From the NCBI GenBank assembly GCA_038236965.1, contig JBBRZF010000134.1, forward strand, positions 1-9,796: a stretch of DNA of 9,796 nt, read 5' to 3'. The position numbers and the translations under genes are program-made. Below are positions 1-6,884 of this stretch, piece by piece; within the stretch, counting starts at the first letter, position 1; the number at the start of each line of letters is the position of its first letter. The notes below the pieces were generated by a model. That model had not been told where the DNA came from. It searched no databases and worked only from the letters and a program-made list of their open reading frames with translations. The stretch comes from JBBRZF01 sp038236965. Lineage in GTDB: Bacteria; Acidobacteriota; Terriglobia; Terriglobales; Acidobacteriaceae.

Positions 1-954
1 CCGCTTCCAGTTCTCGGTGGAGAACGCGTACGCCGAGATCCAGGAGATGCCGAGCTCGACGAGTTCTTCCATGGTGTATTTGCGAATGGCGTTGATGGAG
101 GAAAAAACATAAAGTGCCCAACTCTTGTTTCCGGCGCGCATGAGTTCCAGGAGTCGCATGGCGCGAGGACGATTGAGCAGAAAGTTCTCGTCCATGACAA
201 AGAAGGAACGCACGCCCTGCTCGGCTTCGACGTTCGCCATGAGCTCGAATATCTCGTCGCCGGTCTTGAAGAAGTCGATGGACTTCCCTTTGCCTCCGAA
301 GAAGGACGAGGTCGTGCAGAAGTTGCAGCCGATGGGACATCCGACGGACGGAATGATGGTGGCAGCGGTGGTGCCTTTCGTTTCAGGAACGCGAAGGCCC
401 ATGACGCGCATGTCGAAGGCGGAGATGAGCGGGGGATGCTGGATGGGCGCGGCGGGATCTTCGCCAAGATAGCAGCGCATCCACGCAATGCCTTCGCCGC
501 GGACGATGTGGTCGGCGTCGATCATGTGTTGCAGGCCGGGGATGGCCGCAACGTGTCCGCCAACGATGATGGCGGAAGCGGGCGAGAGCTTGCGGACGAG
601 GCGGCACATTTCGCGTACCTTGCCGACGTTGGCGATGATTCCGGAGATGCCGATGATGTCGTAGTGCTGCGCTGTTATCTCATGCTTAAAACGCTCAAGC
701 TTCGGAAAATCAAGGACCGTGCACGGCGCGGAGATATTGCGCTGAATCATCATGATTCCCCAGGAGCGATGGAACATTCGCAGCGAAAAGCTGCCTTGAG
801 CGCGCGTTACCTGGTTGTGGTAAAGCTCCATGGGATTGATGGCGCGGCTGCCGAACTCGTCGTCCTGTGCGTAGGGACCGAAGACAGAGCTGAGAAGGAT
901 GGTTGCGGAACTACCCTTGGGATGGGCCGAGACTTCTTCGATACGTGTGACCAT
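1..954 (-). CDS. Radical SAM protein with N-terminal B12-binding-type domain (partial, C-terminus off the left edge)
   Basis: The minus strand is open from ATG 954-952 to base 1, giving 318 residues without a stop; the gene continues past the left edge. Residues about 15-160 resemble a cobalamin-binding-type Rossmann domain: DIIGISG near 99-105, VGGHVAA at 131-137 and RGEG at 152-155, the usual end of the B12-binding half in such proteins. The 4Fe-4S/SAM motif follows as GCPIGCNFC, with Cys206, Cys210 and Cys213 in CxxxCxxC spacing. A beta-strand pattern FFVMDENF at 231-238 fits the TIM-barrel core. Proteins of this class use SAM radicals for methylation or other C-C/C-H chemistry; the substrate cannot be inferred. 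The classical DxHxxG cobalt-ligand motif is not seen, so true cobalamin binding is uncertain. The start is chosen because homology-like sequence begins soon after it; the ribosome site (GAGA 6-9 bases upstream) is weak. It is divergent from the helicase. Confidence 0.88.
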   Translation of the reverse strand, partial: MVTRIEEVSAHPKGSSATILLSSVFGPYAQDDEFGSRAINPMELYHNQVTRAQGSFSLRMFHRSWGIMMIQRNISAPCTVLDFPKLERFKHEITAQHYDIIGISGIIANVGKVREMCRLVRKLSPASAIIVGGHVAAIPGLQHMIDADHIVRGEGIAWMRCYLGEDPAAPIQHPPLISAFDMRVMGLRVPETKGTTAATIIPSVGCPIGCNFCTTSSFFGGKGKSIDFFKTGDEIFELMANVEAEQGVRSFFVMDENFLLNRPRAMRLLELMRAGNKSWALYVFSSINAIRKYTMEELVELGISWISAYAFSTENWKR

Positions 955-1284
955 GATTCTCAGCGTAGAAGTTTGCGACGGGGAGGGCTGTGACAAGACA
1001 AAAGTATTACAAGTTGCTGGGTGGTGGGAGCCGGTCCGGCATCGGCGGACGGCCGTATCACGGGTGAGAGCTAAACAATTGCGTAGAGAGCCAAGTCGTT
1101 GAGGACAAGGCCCAGAGCCAGTTTTCGGGCGTTAGATTTAATGAAGCATCTAAATAGGCAACAGCATCTTATAAGGTGCACGTGATAGACTATGTGCACG
1201 CTCGATGTTTGTGAGTGGTGCGGTATCTCAGTAACTCTTCACTCTGAAGTCCCGCCTTAGCAGTACTCTCTGATTCTCAGCGTA
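954..1284. repeat. 14-bp direct repeat, copies at 954-967 and 1271-1284
   Basis: TGATTCTCAGCGTA occurs exactly twice, 317 bases apart; the flanking bases differ on both sides. The first copy overlaps the first base of the radical SAM start codon and covers its presumed ribosome-binding region (read on the minus strand). The second lies about 90 bases upstream of the helicase start. It could be a shared operator for the divergent genes, a remnant of a small duplication, or chance. Confidence 0.4.
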
Positions 1285-1374
1285 ATTCGCAACACCGACT
1301 GGCGTCGCACGTTTGTGCCTGGGCTAATGCCCCTGCTCTGTGTATTCCGCCAGACAGAAAGCTATAAGCAAAAC
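955..1374. other. Non-coding gap between divergent genes (radical SAM / DEAD-box helicase)
   Basis: This 420-base gap must hold the promoters of both flanking genes. No open frame here has protein-like composition, and no tRNA arms are visible. It does contain short repeats. TGATTCTCAGCGTA occurs at 954-967 and again at 1271-1284. AGCATCT occurs at 1145 and 1163, and GTGCACG at 1176 and 1194. TTAGAT (1132-1137) and ATCTAA (1148-1153) form a small inverted repeat. The stretch 1130-1200 is more AT-rich than the genes and is the likeliest promoter area for the helicase, which would give a 5' leader of more than 150 bases. I could not assign -35/-10 boxes with confidence. Confidence 0.6.
1145..1200. 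repeat. Short direct repeats with 18-bp spacing
   Basis: Two different heptamers are each repeated at exactly 18 bases: AGCATCT at 1145-1151 and 1163-1169, and GTGCACG at 1176-1182 and 1194-1200. Aligning the stretch in 18-base units gives 11 of 18 identities between units one and two and 8 of 18 between units two and three. It may be a decayed tandem repeat or paired regulator sites. GTGCAC is itself a palindrome. Confidence 0.3.
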
Positions 1375-2589
1375 ATGGATAAGTTTACAGAGCTGCCCCT
1401 CTCCGCATATTTGCAGGAAGCATTGGCTGCGGCTCAATTTACAGTACCAACGCCCGTACAAGGCGAAACCATTCCCCACGCATTACTAGGCAAAGATGTA
1501 CTTGCAACGGCCAATACCGGCACGGGCAAGACACTGGCCTTCCTGCTCCCGATCATGGAGCAGATGTACAAAGAAAATCCGAAGGGCCTGTTGGCCCTAG
1601 TGCTCGTCCCTACCCGCGAACTCGCGATGCAGGTGATGGAGCAATACGAAATGCTGCGCGGCAAGAAGCTGCGCGAAGGCGCACTGGTTGTAGGCGGACT
1701 GAACGAGCGTCCGCAGTTGAAAGCATTGAAGACGGCGAACATCATCGTGGCGACTCCGGGACGGCTGGAAGATTTCATCAACCGCCGCTTGGTCAATCTG
1801 AGCGCGACGAAGGTTCTGGTGCTGGACGAAGCGGATCGCATGCTGGATATGGGCTTTGTGCAGGCTATCCGCCGCATCGTTTCCCTGTTGCCGAAAGACC
1901 GTCAGACGATGTGCTTCTCGGCGACCATCGAACAATCGGTTGCGCACCTGATCAATGAATGCATGAGCAAACCGGTTCGCGTGGCTTGTGGTTCGACCAT
2001 AACGCCGCACGAAAACGTACACATGCAGGCCTTTGAAGTGACGCAGGACAACAAGCGCGACGCGCTGCACCAGTTGCTTGCAGGCGAACCCGGGCGCTGC
2101 CTGGTATTCGCACGCACGAAGCGCGGCACGGAACGCCTGGCGAAATCCCTGGCACGAGACGGCGTCTCAGCCACGATGATTCACGGCGACCGCACACAAG
2201 GACAGCGTTCAGCAGCGTTGGCAGGCTTCCAGCAGGGCAAGTTTCGGGTGCTGGTCGCGACCGACATTGCCGCTCGAGGTATCCACGTGGACGATATTGC
2301 GCACGTCATCAACTACGACTTGCCGCAATTGGCGGAAGACTTTGTGCATCGCGTTGGCCGCACGGCGCGCGCGGGACTCAAAGGCGTGGCCACCACGCTG
2401 TACCTGAGCTTTGAAGAGATCGAGTTGCGCAGGCTGGAACGTTCTCTGAAGACGAAGATCCAACGTCGCCGGATGAGCGATTACAACGGCGGCATCAGCG
2501 CTCCGCGTCTTTCGGAAGCGGTGGACAACACGCCATCGAAGATCGGCCGTTTGCCGGGCGAGTTCCTGCAACGCCAGACGACGGTCTAA
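1375..2589 (+). CDS. DEAD-box ATP-dependent RNA helicase (RhlE-like)
   Basis: A complete 404-residue cytoplasmic helicase that unwinds RNA duplexes using ATP. All family motifs appear in order: Q-motif region with FTVPTPVQ (about 22-29); motif I ANTGTGKT (46-53); Ia PTRELA (79-84); GG (107-108); Ib TPGR (127-130); II DEAD (151-154); III SAT (182-184); IV LVFART (243-248); V ATDIAARG (295-302); VI HRVGRTARAG (325-334). The tail after about 360 is short and basic, with no extra RNA-binding domain, which fits the RhlE/minimal-core group with roles in ribosome assembly or RNA decay. The frame is open upstream to a GTG at 1315, but the family fold begins at MDKFTELPLS, so ATG 1375 is preferred; the ribosome site is weak (GAAAG 13 bases upstream). 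It is followed by its own terminator and so is probably monocistronic. The long upstream leader could allow post-transcriptional control, which is an inference. Confidence 0.95.
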   Translation: MDKFTELPLSAYLQEALAAAQFTVPTPVQGETIPHALLGKDVLATANTGTGKTLAFLLPIMEQMYKENPKGLLALVLVPTRELAMQVMEQYEMLRGKKLREGALVVGGLNERPQLKALKTANIIVATPGRLEDFINRRLVNLSATKVLVLDEADRMLDMGFVQAIRRIVSLLPKDRQTMCFSATIEQSVAHLINECMSKPVRVACGSTITPHENVHMQAFEVTQDNKRDALHQLLAGEPGRCLVFARTKRGTERLAKSLARDGVSATMIHGDRTQGQRSAALAGFQQGKFRVLVATDIAARGIHVDDIAHVINYDLPQLAEDFVHRVGRTARAGLKGVATTLYLSFEEIELRRLERSLKTKIQRRRMSDYNGGISAPRLSEAVDNTPSKIGRLPGEFLQRQTTV

Positions 2590-2607
2590 AAGCCGGATCA
2601 TCAAGAC

Positions 2608-2643
2608 AAAAAGCCCGATTCGCGATGCGATTCGGGCTTTTTT
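2608..2643 (+). terminator. Rho-independent terminator after the helicase gene
   Basis: A 16-bp stem with one T-T mismatch (2608-2623 paired with 2627-2642) closes over a 3-base loop and ends in a run of six T. The core arms are AAAAAGCCCGA and TCGGGCTTTTTT. It begins 18 bases after the helicase stop codon. The A-run on the left arm means it could also act weakly on the minus strand, but no minus-strand gene ends here. Confidence 0.93.
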
Positions 2644-2751
2644 GCGTTCAGGGACCTATGGCCGGAAAGTGCCACAGGGAGCCCGTTTTCGATGAGCTGT
2701 TACACAACTATGACAATGCTGCTGACCTGAAAATCCGATAATGGTGAGGTT

Positions 2752-4224
2752 ATGCGCAAACATCCGGTAATCATTCAAGGCGGCATGGGCGCAGGCGTCT
2801 CAAGTTGGCGTCTGGCGCACGCGGTTTCTGAACGTGGGGAATTGGGAGTCGTATCCGGCACGGCGCTGGAGACGATCCTGGCACGGCGTCTGGAAGACGG
2901 CGACAATGGCGGACACATGCGCCGCGCACTCGACCACTTCCCATTTAAGGCGATGGCGGAGCGCGTCTGGACGAATTACTACGTTGCCGGCGGAAAGACG
3001 GAGCTGGCGAGCTACAAGAAGATCGAGCTTTATACCAAGGACCCTTCGCGGCAAGTGCAGGAACTGTCGATGGTGTCGAACTTCGTCGAAGTGTGGCTGG
3101 CCCATGAAGGACATTCGAAACCGGTCGGCATCAACTACCTTGAAAAAGTTCAAATGCCTCATCTGCCCTCGATCTATGGCGCGATGTTGGCGGGGGTGGA
3201 TTACGTGCTGATGGGCGCAGGCATCCCGCTGAAGATACCGGGCGTGCTGGATAAATTTGCGAACCACGAAGCGGCGACCTATCCGCTGTATGTGGGCGGA
3301 CAACAGGGCGAGGAAGTTCTTCTGTCGCTGGACCCGCGCGAATTCATGGAATGCGAAGTGGGCCCGCTGAAGCGTCCGATATTCCTGGCCATCGTCGCGT
3401 CGAATACGCTGGCGACGACGCTGGTGAAAAAGGCGAACGGACGCGTGGATGGATTCATCATCGAAGGGCCGACGGCGGGCGGACACAATGCGCCCCCTCG
3501 CGGCAAACTGCAGTTGACCGATGCAGGAGAAGCACTGTACGGCGAGCGCGACATCGTTGACCTGGCGAAGATAGCCGAACTCGGACTTCCCTTCTGGCTG
3601 GCTGGTGGTTACGGCTCGGCGGCCAAGGTGCAGGAGGCGCTGGATGCCGGAGCGGATGGCGTGCAAGTAGGCACGGCATTCGCATTCTGCGAAGAGAGCG
3701 GTTTACGGGAAGACTACAAGCGGCAACTACTGCGCGAGGCTGCGGCAGGAATGGTGACGGTATTCTCGGACCCGGTGGCGTCACCGACGGGATTCCCATT
3801 CAAGACGGCGTTACTCGACAACACGAATACGGTAAAGGAACTCTACGAAGCGCGTCCGCGAATCTGCGACGTGGGCCACTTGCGGGAATCGCTGCGCAAC
3901 GAGGCTGGCGAAGTGGTCTATCGCTGCGCGGCGGAACCGCAATCGATCTACATCTCCAAGGGCGGCAAGGTGGAGGACACGGAAGGCAAGAAGTGTCTTT
4001 GCAATGGGCTGCTGGCGAACGTCGGCCTGCAACAGATTCGCGCGGGAAAAAACGAAGAGCGCGGATTGGTAACAGCCGGCGATGATTTGAAAGAGATTGC
4101 AACATTCCTGGCGCCGGGGGCGGTAACGTATACGGCGGCCGAGGTATTGGCGAAGTTGAGAGGCGAAGGGGTAGATTTTTCGGCGATTGCAGAAATTCAA
4201 ATGCCGGAATCGGTGGCGCAATAA
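2752..4224 (+). CDS. Nitronate monooxygenase / 2-nitropropane dioxygenase family flavoprotein with C-terminal extension
   Basis: A 490-residue FMN-dependent TIM-barrel protein. Family members oxidise nitronates with O2; related folds include the enoyl reductases FabK and PfaD, so the true substrate is open. Seen in the sequence: IIQGGMGAGVS at the N-terminus (FMN-binding start of the barrel); GGHN at 243-246, the position of the family's active-site histidine (His245); AGGYGSA at 284-290 and GVQVGTAF at 303-310, the FMN-phosphate loops. The usual length is 320-380 residues. Here about 130 more follow, with Cys372, Cys392, Cys415 and Cys417 (last pair as CLC), which could bind a metal. ATG 2752 is preceded by GGTGAGG (2743-2749), a good ribosome site though unusually close. 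No signal peptide or membrane segment is seen, so it is cytoplasmic. The decarboxylase begins 24 bases downstream, suggesting an operon. The family call is firm; the reaction is not. Confidence 0.9.
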   Translation: MRKHPVIIQGGMGAGVSSWRLAHAVSERGELGVVSGTALETILARRLEDGDNGGHMRRALDHFPFKAMAERVWTNYYVAGGKTELASYKKIELYTKDPSRQVQELSMVSNFVEVWLAHEGHSKPVGINYLEKVQMPHLPSIYGAMLAGVDYVLMGAGIPLKIPGVLDKFANHEAATYPLYVGGQQGEEVLLSLDPREFMECEVGPLKRPIFLAIVASNTLATTLVKKANGRVDGFIIEGPTAGGHNAPPRGKLQLTDAGEALYGERDIVDLAKIAELGLPFWLAGGYGSAAKVQEALDAGADGVQVGTAFAFCEESGLREDYKRQLLREAAAGMVTVFSDPVASPTGFPFKTALLDNTNTVKELYEARPRICDVGHLRESLRNEAGEVVYRCAAEPQSIYISKGGKVEDTEGKKCLCNGLLANVGLQQIRAGKNEERGLVTAGDDLKEIATFLAPGAVTYTAAEVLAKLRGEGVDFSAIAEIQMPESVAQ

Positions 4225-4248
4225 TCTATTCCGTCCTACCTTTATAGG

Positions 4249-4323
4249 ATGGAAAACGGAAAAGAGCAGAAGACCAGTCCTTCGCTGGAGCCAAAGGACT
4301 GGGAAGCGTTTCGCGAATTGTGA
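4249..4323 (+). pseudogene. Severed N-terminus of the PLP decarboxylase: 24 codons ending at an in-frame TGA (4321-4323)
   Basis: ATG 4249 opens 24 codons (MENGKEQKTSPSLEPKDW then EAFREL) and stops at TGA 4321. The same frame continues without further stops into the decarboxylase. The motif LEPKDWEAFREL is what I recognise as the first helix of bacterial group II decarboxylases, normally followed by a residue such as Gly or Ala and then [HL]R...VDW. The spacing to the conserved WQPMP fits with the stop filling exactly one residue position. This therefore looks like the real gene start cut by one nonsense codon rather than an unrelated peptide. The ribosome site is poor (AGG directly before the ATG). 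Confidence 0.65.
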
Positions 4324-4344
4324 CTGAGGGCCGCGAGCGAAACG

Positions 4345-5703
4345 GTGGACTGGATGAAGTCTCTCGATGAACAGCCTGCGTGGCAACCCATGCCAGCGGC
4401 GGTTCGCGAGGAGTTGAACGAAAAGCTGCCCCGAATAGGGCAATCGCCCGAAGCAGCGTACGAAGATTTTTCCCGCCTGGTACTTCCCTATGGAAACGGC
4501 AATTCGCATCCCCGCTTTTGGGGATGGGTTCAAGGCAGCGGTCTGGCACTGGGCGTGATTGCGGACATGCTGGCGTCGGCGATGAATCCACACATGGCGG
4601 GATTCAACCAGGCTCCGCGTGCCGTGGAAGAACAGGTAATGAGCTGGCTGGTGGAGTTGATGGGCTTTCCTGAAGCTGCGTCGGGATTGCTGACCAGCGG
4701 CGCGAGCATGGCAAACCTGACGGCGCTGGCTACCGCGCGACACGCAAAAGCAGACTGGGACATTCGGAGGCTGGGAGTGCGCGGCGGGTCGCGTGCGATG
4801 GTTGCGTACTGCTCGACGGAAACGCATTCATGCATGGAACGGGCAATGGAGTTGATGGGATTGGGCAGCGAGGCGCTGCGACTGATTCCCGTAGACGCGG
4901 ATTTCAGGATGGATGTTGCCGCGTTGGGGAGAGCTGTTGAGCTGGACATAAAGGACGGACTGCTGCCGTTCTGCGTGGTGGCGAATTGCGGGACGGTGAA
5001 TACGGGAGCGATTGATGATCTTCCGGCGATCAGCGCGGTAGCGCGGAAGCACAATCTCTGGTTCCACGTGGATGGCGCGTTCGGCGCGCTGGCGATGCTG
5101 TCTCCGAAATTGCGTTCGAGGGTGGAAGGACTTGCAGAGGCGGACTCGGTCGCGTTCGATCTGCACAAGTGGATGTATCTGCCGTTCGAAGTGGGATGCG
5201 TACTTGTGCGCGATGCCGTGGGGCAGCGAGCGACTTTCACGGTGTCGCCAGCGTATCTTGGTAACGAGCAGCGCGGCGTGATCGCCGGAGGTCTTCCCTT
5301 CGCCGATAGAGGAATGGAACTGACGCGAGGATTTAAGGCCCTGAAGGTCTGGATGTGCATGAAGGCCTACGGCGTGAGCGCGTTCGCTGCGGCAATCGAG
5401 GAGAACGTTGCGCAGGCAGAATTCCTGCGCGAGCTGGTCGGTAAGCACGAAGAGCTGGAGATGCTGGCTCCGGTCTCGCTGAACGTTGTGTGCTTCCGCT
5501 TCGCGCGCGGGACGAGGCCGCTGGATGAAGTGAATCGCGAGATCATCGTGCGCTTGCAGGAGACGGGCACGGCGGTGGTTTCGTCAACGAGCATCGGGGG
5601 CAAGTTGGCGATCCGTTGCGCGATCGTGAACCATCGCACGAAGAGAGCGGACTTGGAACGATTTGTCGAGGCGGTGGTGGCGACGGGAAAGAGTTTGGGT
5701 TGA
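4345..5703 (+). CDS. Group II pyridoxal-5'-phosphate-dependent decarboxylase (aromatic-L-amino-acid/tyrosine decarboxylase-like)
   Basis: Fold-type I PLP enzyme of 452 residues in the uninterrupted frame (484 if the upstream 4249 segment is counted). Members remove the carboxyl group from L-amino acids such as tyrosine, tryptophan, DOPA or glutamate; the substrate cannot be told here. Visible motifs: WQPMP near 13-17; HPRFWGWV around 54-61, typical of the family; TETHSCMERAM with His161, which stacks on PLP; GTVNTGAIDD; HVDGAFGAL with Asp243, which pairs with the pyridine nitrogen; and DLHKWMYLPFE with Lys275, the Schiff-base lysine. All catalytic residues are intact. The start is a problem: GTG 4345 and ATG 4354 are the only early starts after the TGA at 4321, with at best GAGCGA 4 bases before the GTG. 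Starting there removes most of the first helix, which in this family helps form the dimer. The gene ends with TGA at 5701, so TGA is a normal stop here. Confidence 0.88.
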   Translation: MDWMKSLDEQPAWQPMPAAVREELNEKLPRIGQSPEAAYEDFSRLVLPYGNGNSHPRFWGWVQGSGLALGVIADMLASAMNPHMAGFNQAPRAVEEQVMSWLVELMGFPEAASGLLTSGASMANLTALATARHAKADWDIRRLGVRGGSRAMVAYCSTETHSCMERAMELMGLGSEALRLIPVDADFRMDVAALGRAVELDIKDGLLPFCVVANCGTVNTGAIDDLPAISAVARKHNLWFHVDGAFGALAMLSPKLRSRVEGLAEADSVAFDLHKWMYLPFEVGCVLVRDAVGQRATFTVSPAYLGNEQRGVIAGGLPFADRGMELTRGFKALKVWMCMKAYGVSAFAAAIEENVAQAEFLRELVGKHEELEMLAPVSLNVVCFRFARGTRPLDEVNREIIVRLQETGTAVVSSTSIGGKLAIRCAIVNHRTKRADLERFVEAVVATGKSLG

Positions 5704-5734
5704 ACCTGATGGAGGTAGGCCGAAGGGAAACAAA

Positions 5735-5772
5735 GGGTCTCTCCACTTCGCTTCGCTTCGGTCGAGATGACG
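5735..5772. repeat. TTCG-rich intergenic repeat between convergent genes
   Basis: The sequence has three tandem CTTCG units (5746-5760) flanked by TCTC (5738-5741) and GAGA (5764-5767), which can pair, and ends GAGATGACG. From memory, short intergenic elements of this style (TTCG-rich core, ending in GAGATGAC) recur many times in acidobacterial genomes between genes. Only one copy is present in this window, so its dispersed nature is inferred. It sits in the gap after both convergent stops, where it could act in 3'-end stability. No T-run terminator is present. Confidence 0.4.
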
Positions 5773-5790
5773 TTTTGGGGCGGGGTGGGC

Positions 5791-6884
5791 TCAGGGGTCG
5801 GTCACCAGAGGCTCGCGAGTTTTCTCCAGATGGAGCAACAGGCGTTTGCGCCAGAGTCCGCCGCCGTATCCGCCTAGCTCTCCGCTCTTGTTGATGACTC
5901 GGTGACAGGGGATGAGGATGGCGATGCGGTTCATTCCATTGGCGCGTCCGACGGCGCGTACGGCTTGAGGATTGTCGATGGAGCGGGCGACGTCTTCGTA
6001 GGAGCGCACTTCTCCGTGGGGAATCTTCAGTAATTCGCTCCACACCTGCATCTCAAACGGGCTGCCCATGCGCACAAGGGGGACGTCGAACTGCGTGCGC
6101 TCTCCGGCAAAATATTCAGCGAGTTCGCGGCGCAGTTGCGCATGATGCGCGTGTTCGCCGGGAAGGAACGGGCGCTTGAGGCGTCGGCGCAGGAACTCGA
6201 ACTCGGTTCCAGCATGCGGCGGTCGGTGAACTCGAAGAGGCAGATGCCCTCGTCGGTGGCGGCGGAAACCATGGGACCGACCGGCGTGGTGATCCATGCC
6301 AGGTGAACGCATTCGAGCGAGGCGGCCTGTCCGGGCGGATGTCCGAAGGTCTTGTGGAAGTGATCGCGGAATCCGCTGTGCGACTCGTAACCGCTGGCGA
6401 AGACGGCGTCATCGACGGAGCCTCCGGTGCGAATCACCTTGAGGGCGCGGGAGAGGCGATGCCCGCGACAGTAGGCCTGGAAGGTGAGGCCGAGGGACTT
6501 CAGGAACTGACGGCGAGCGCGAGCGGGGTCGATGCCGACAGCGCGGAGTTCAGCGGCGGAGACGCGTCCTGTGGGCGAGTTTTCGACGGCGGCGAGAAGT
6601 TGAGGGATGCAATCGGAGGCGTTGTTGGCAAGCGGATGGCAGCGCTTGCAGGGGCGGTATCCGGCAAAGAGCGCGGTCTTGACGGTGCCGAAGAACTCCA
6701 CGTTCTGCGGCAGAGGCTTGCGTGCGGGACACGAGGGGCGGCAGAAGATCCCGGTGGACTTGACGGCCGTGTAGAAGACTCCGTCGTAAGAGCGGTCGCT
6801 ACTGAGGAAGGCGTGCTCCATCTCTCTGCGGGGCGGCATGGGGCGCGCGGCGGTTTCAGCTAAAAGTTCTGCGGTAGCGTTCAT
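5791..6884 (-). pseudogene. ada: Ada: bifunctional methylated-DNA repair protein / AraC-type activator, broken by a one-base frameshift
   Basis: The reading starts at ATG 6884 and should end at TGA 5793-5791, but the frame changes near 6207. The first part (6884 to about 6207, residues 1-226) has the zinc/methyl-acceptor domain with Cys48, Cys52 (FCRPSC), Cys79 and Cys82 (RPCKRC), then an AraC-type helix-turn-helix domain at about 95-190 (FASGYESHSGFRDHF). The second part, in the -1 frame, has the O6-alkylguanine methyltransferase core: FEMQVW, the RAVGRANG segment and the active site IPCHRVI with Cys codon 5907-5905. Joined at GAA/ACC, the product would be about 364 residues, close to E. coli Ada (354). 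The unshifted frame runs on as meaningless sequence to 6027 (285 residues). Restoring one A (GAACC to GAAACC) repairs the gene. Intact Ada repairs methylphosphotriesters and O6-methylguanine and activates its own gene. It may be a true pseudogene or a homopolymer error. Confidence 0.9.

Noticed and set aside
436..993. 185-codon plus-strand frame over the radical SAM gene
   Set aside because: The minus strand encodes an intact CxxxCxxC radical SAM protein through the whole interval; the plus frame has no motif.
2700..2742. Possible promoter before the flavoprotein gene (TTACAC / ATGACA with GATAAT at 2737)
   Set aside because: Spacings do not fit (20-21 bases or more) and the -10-like box would lie only 10 bases from the start codon, inside the ribosome site region.
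2800..3666. 288-codon minus-strand frame inside the flavoprotein gene
   Set aside because: Antisense shadow, rich in His/Arg/Gln, with no recognisable fold.
4321..4360. Selenocysteine at the TGA 4321
   Set aside because: No convincing bacterial SECIS hairpin directly downstream, and the position is a non-catalytic helix residue in this family.
3811..4827. 338-codon minus-strand frame across the flavoprotein/decarboxylase junction
   Set aside because: Composition is typical of an antisense shadow and there is no ribosome site or domain; it overlaps two genes with clear family motifs.
6205..6215. Programmed -1 frameshift in ada
   Set aside because: The site lacks an X-XXY-YYZ slippery heptamer and no strong downstream structure is evident; a one-base loss in an A-run is simpler.
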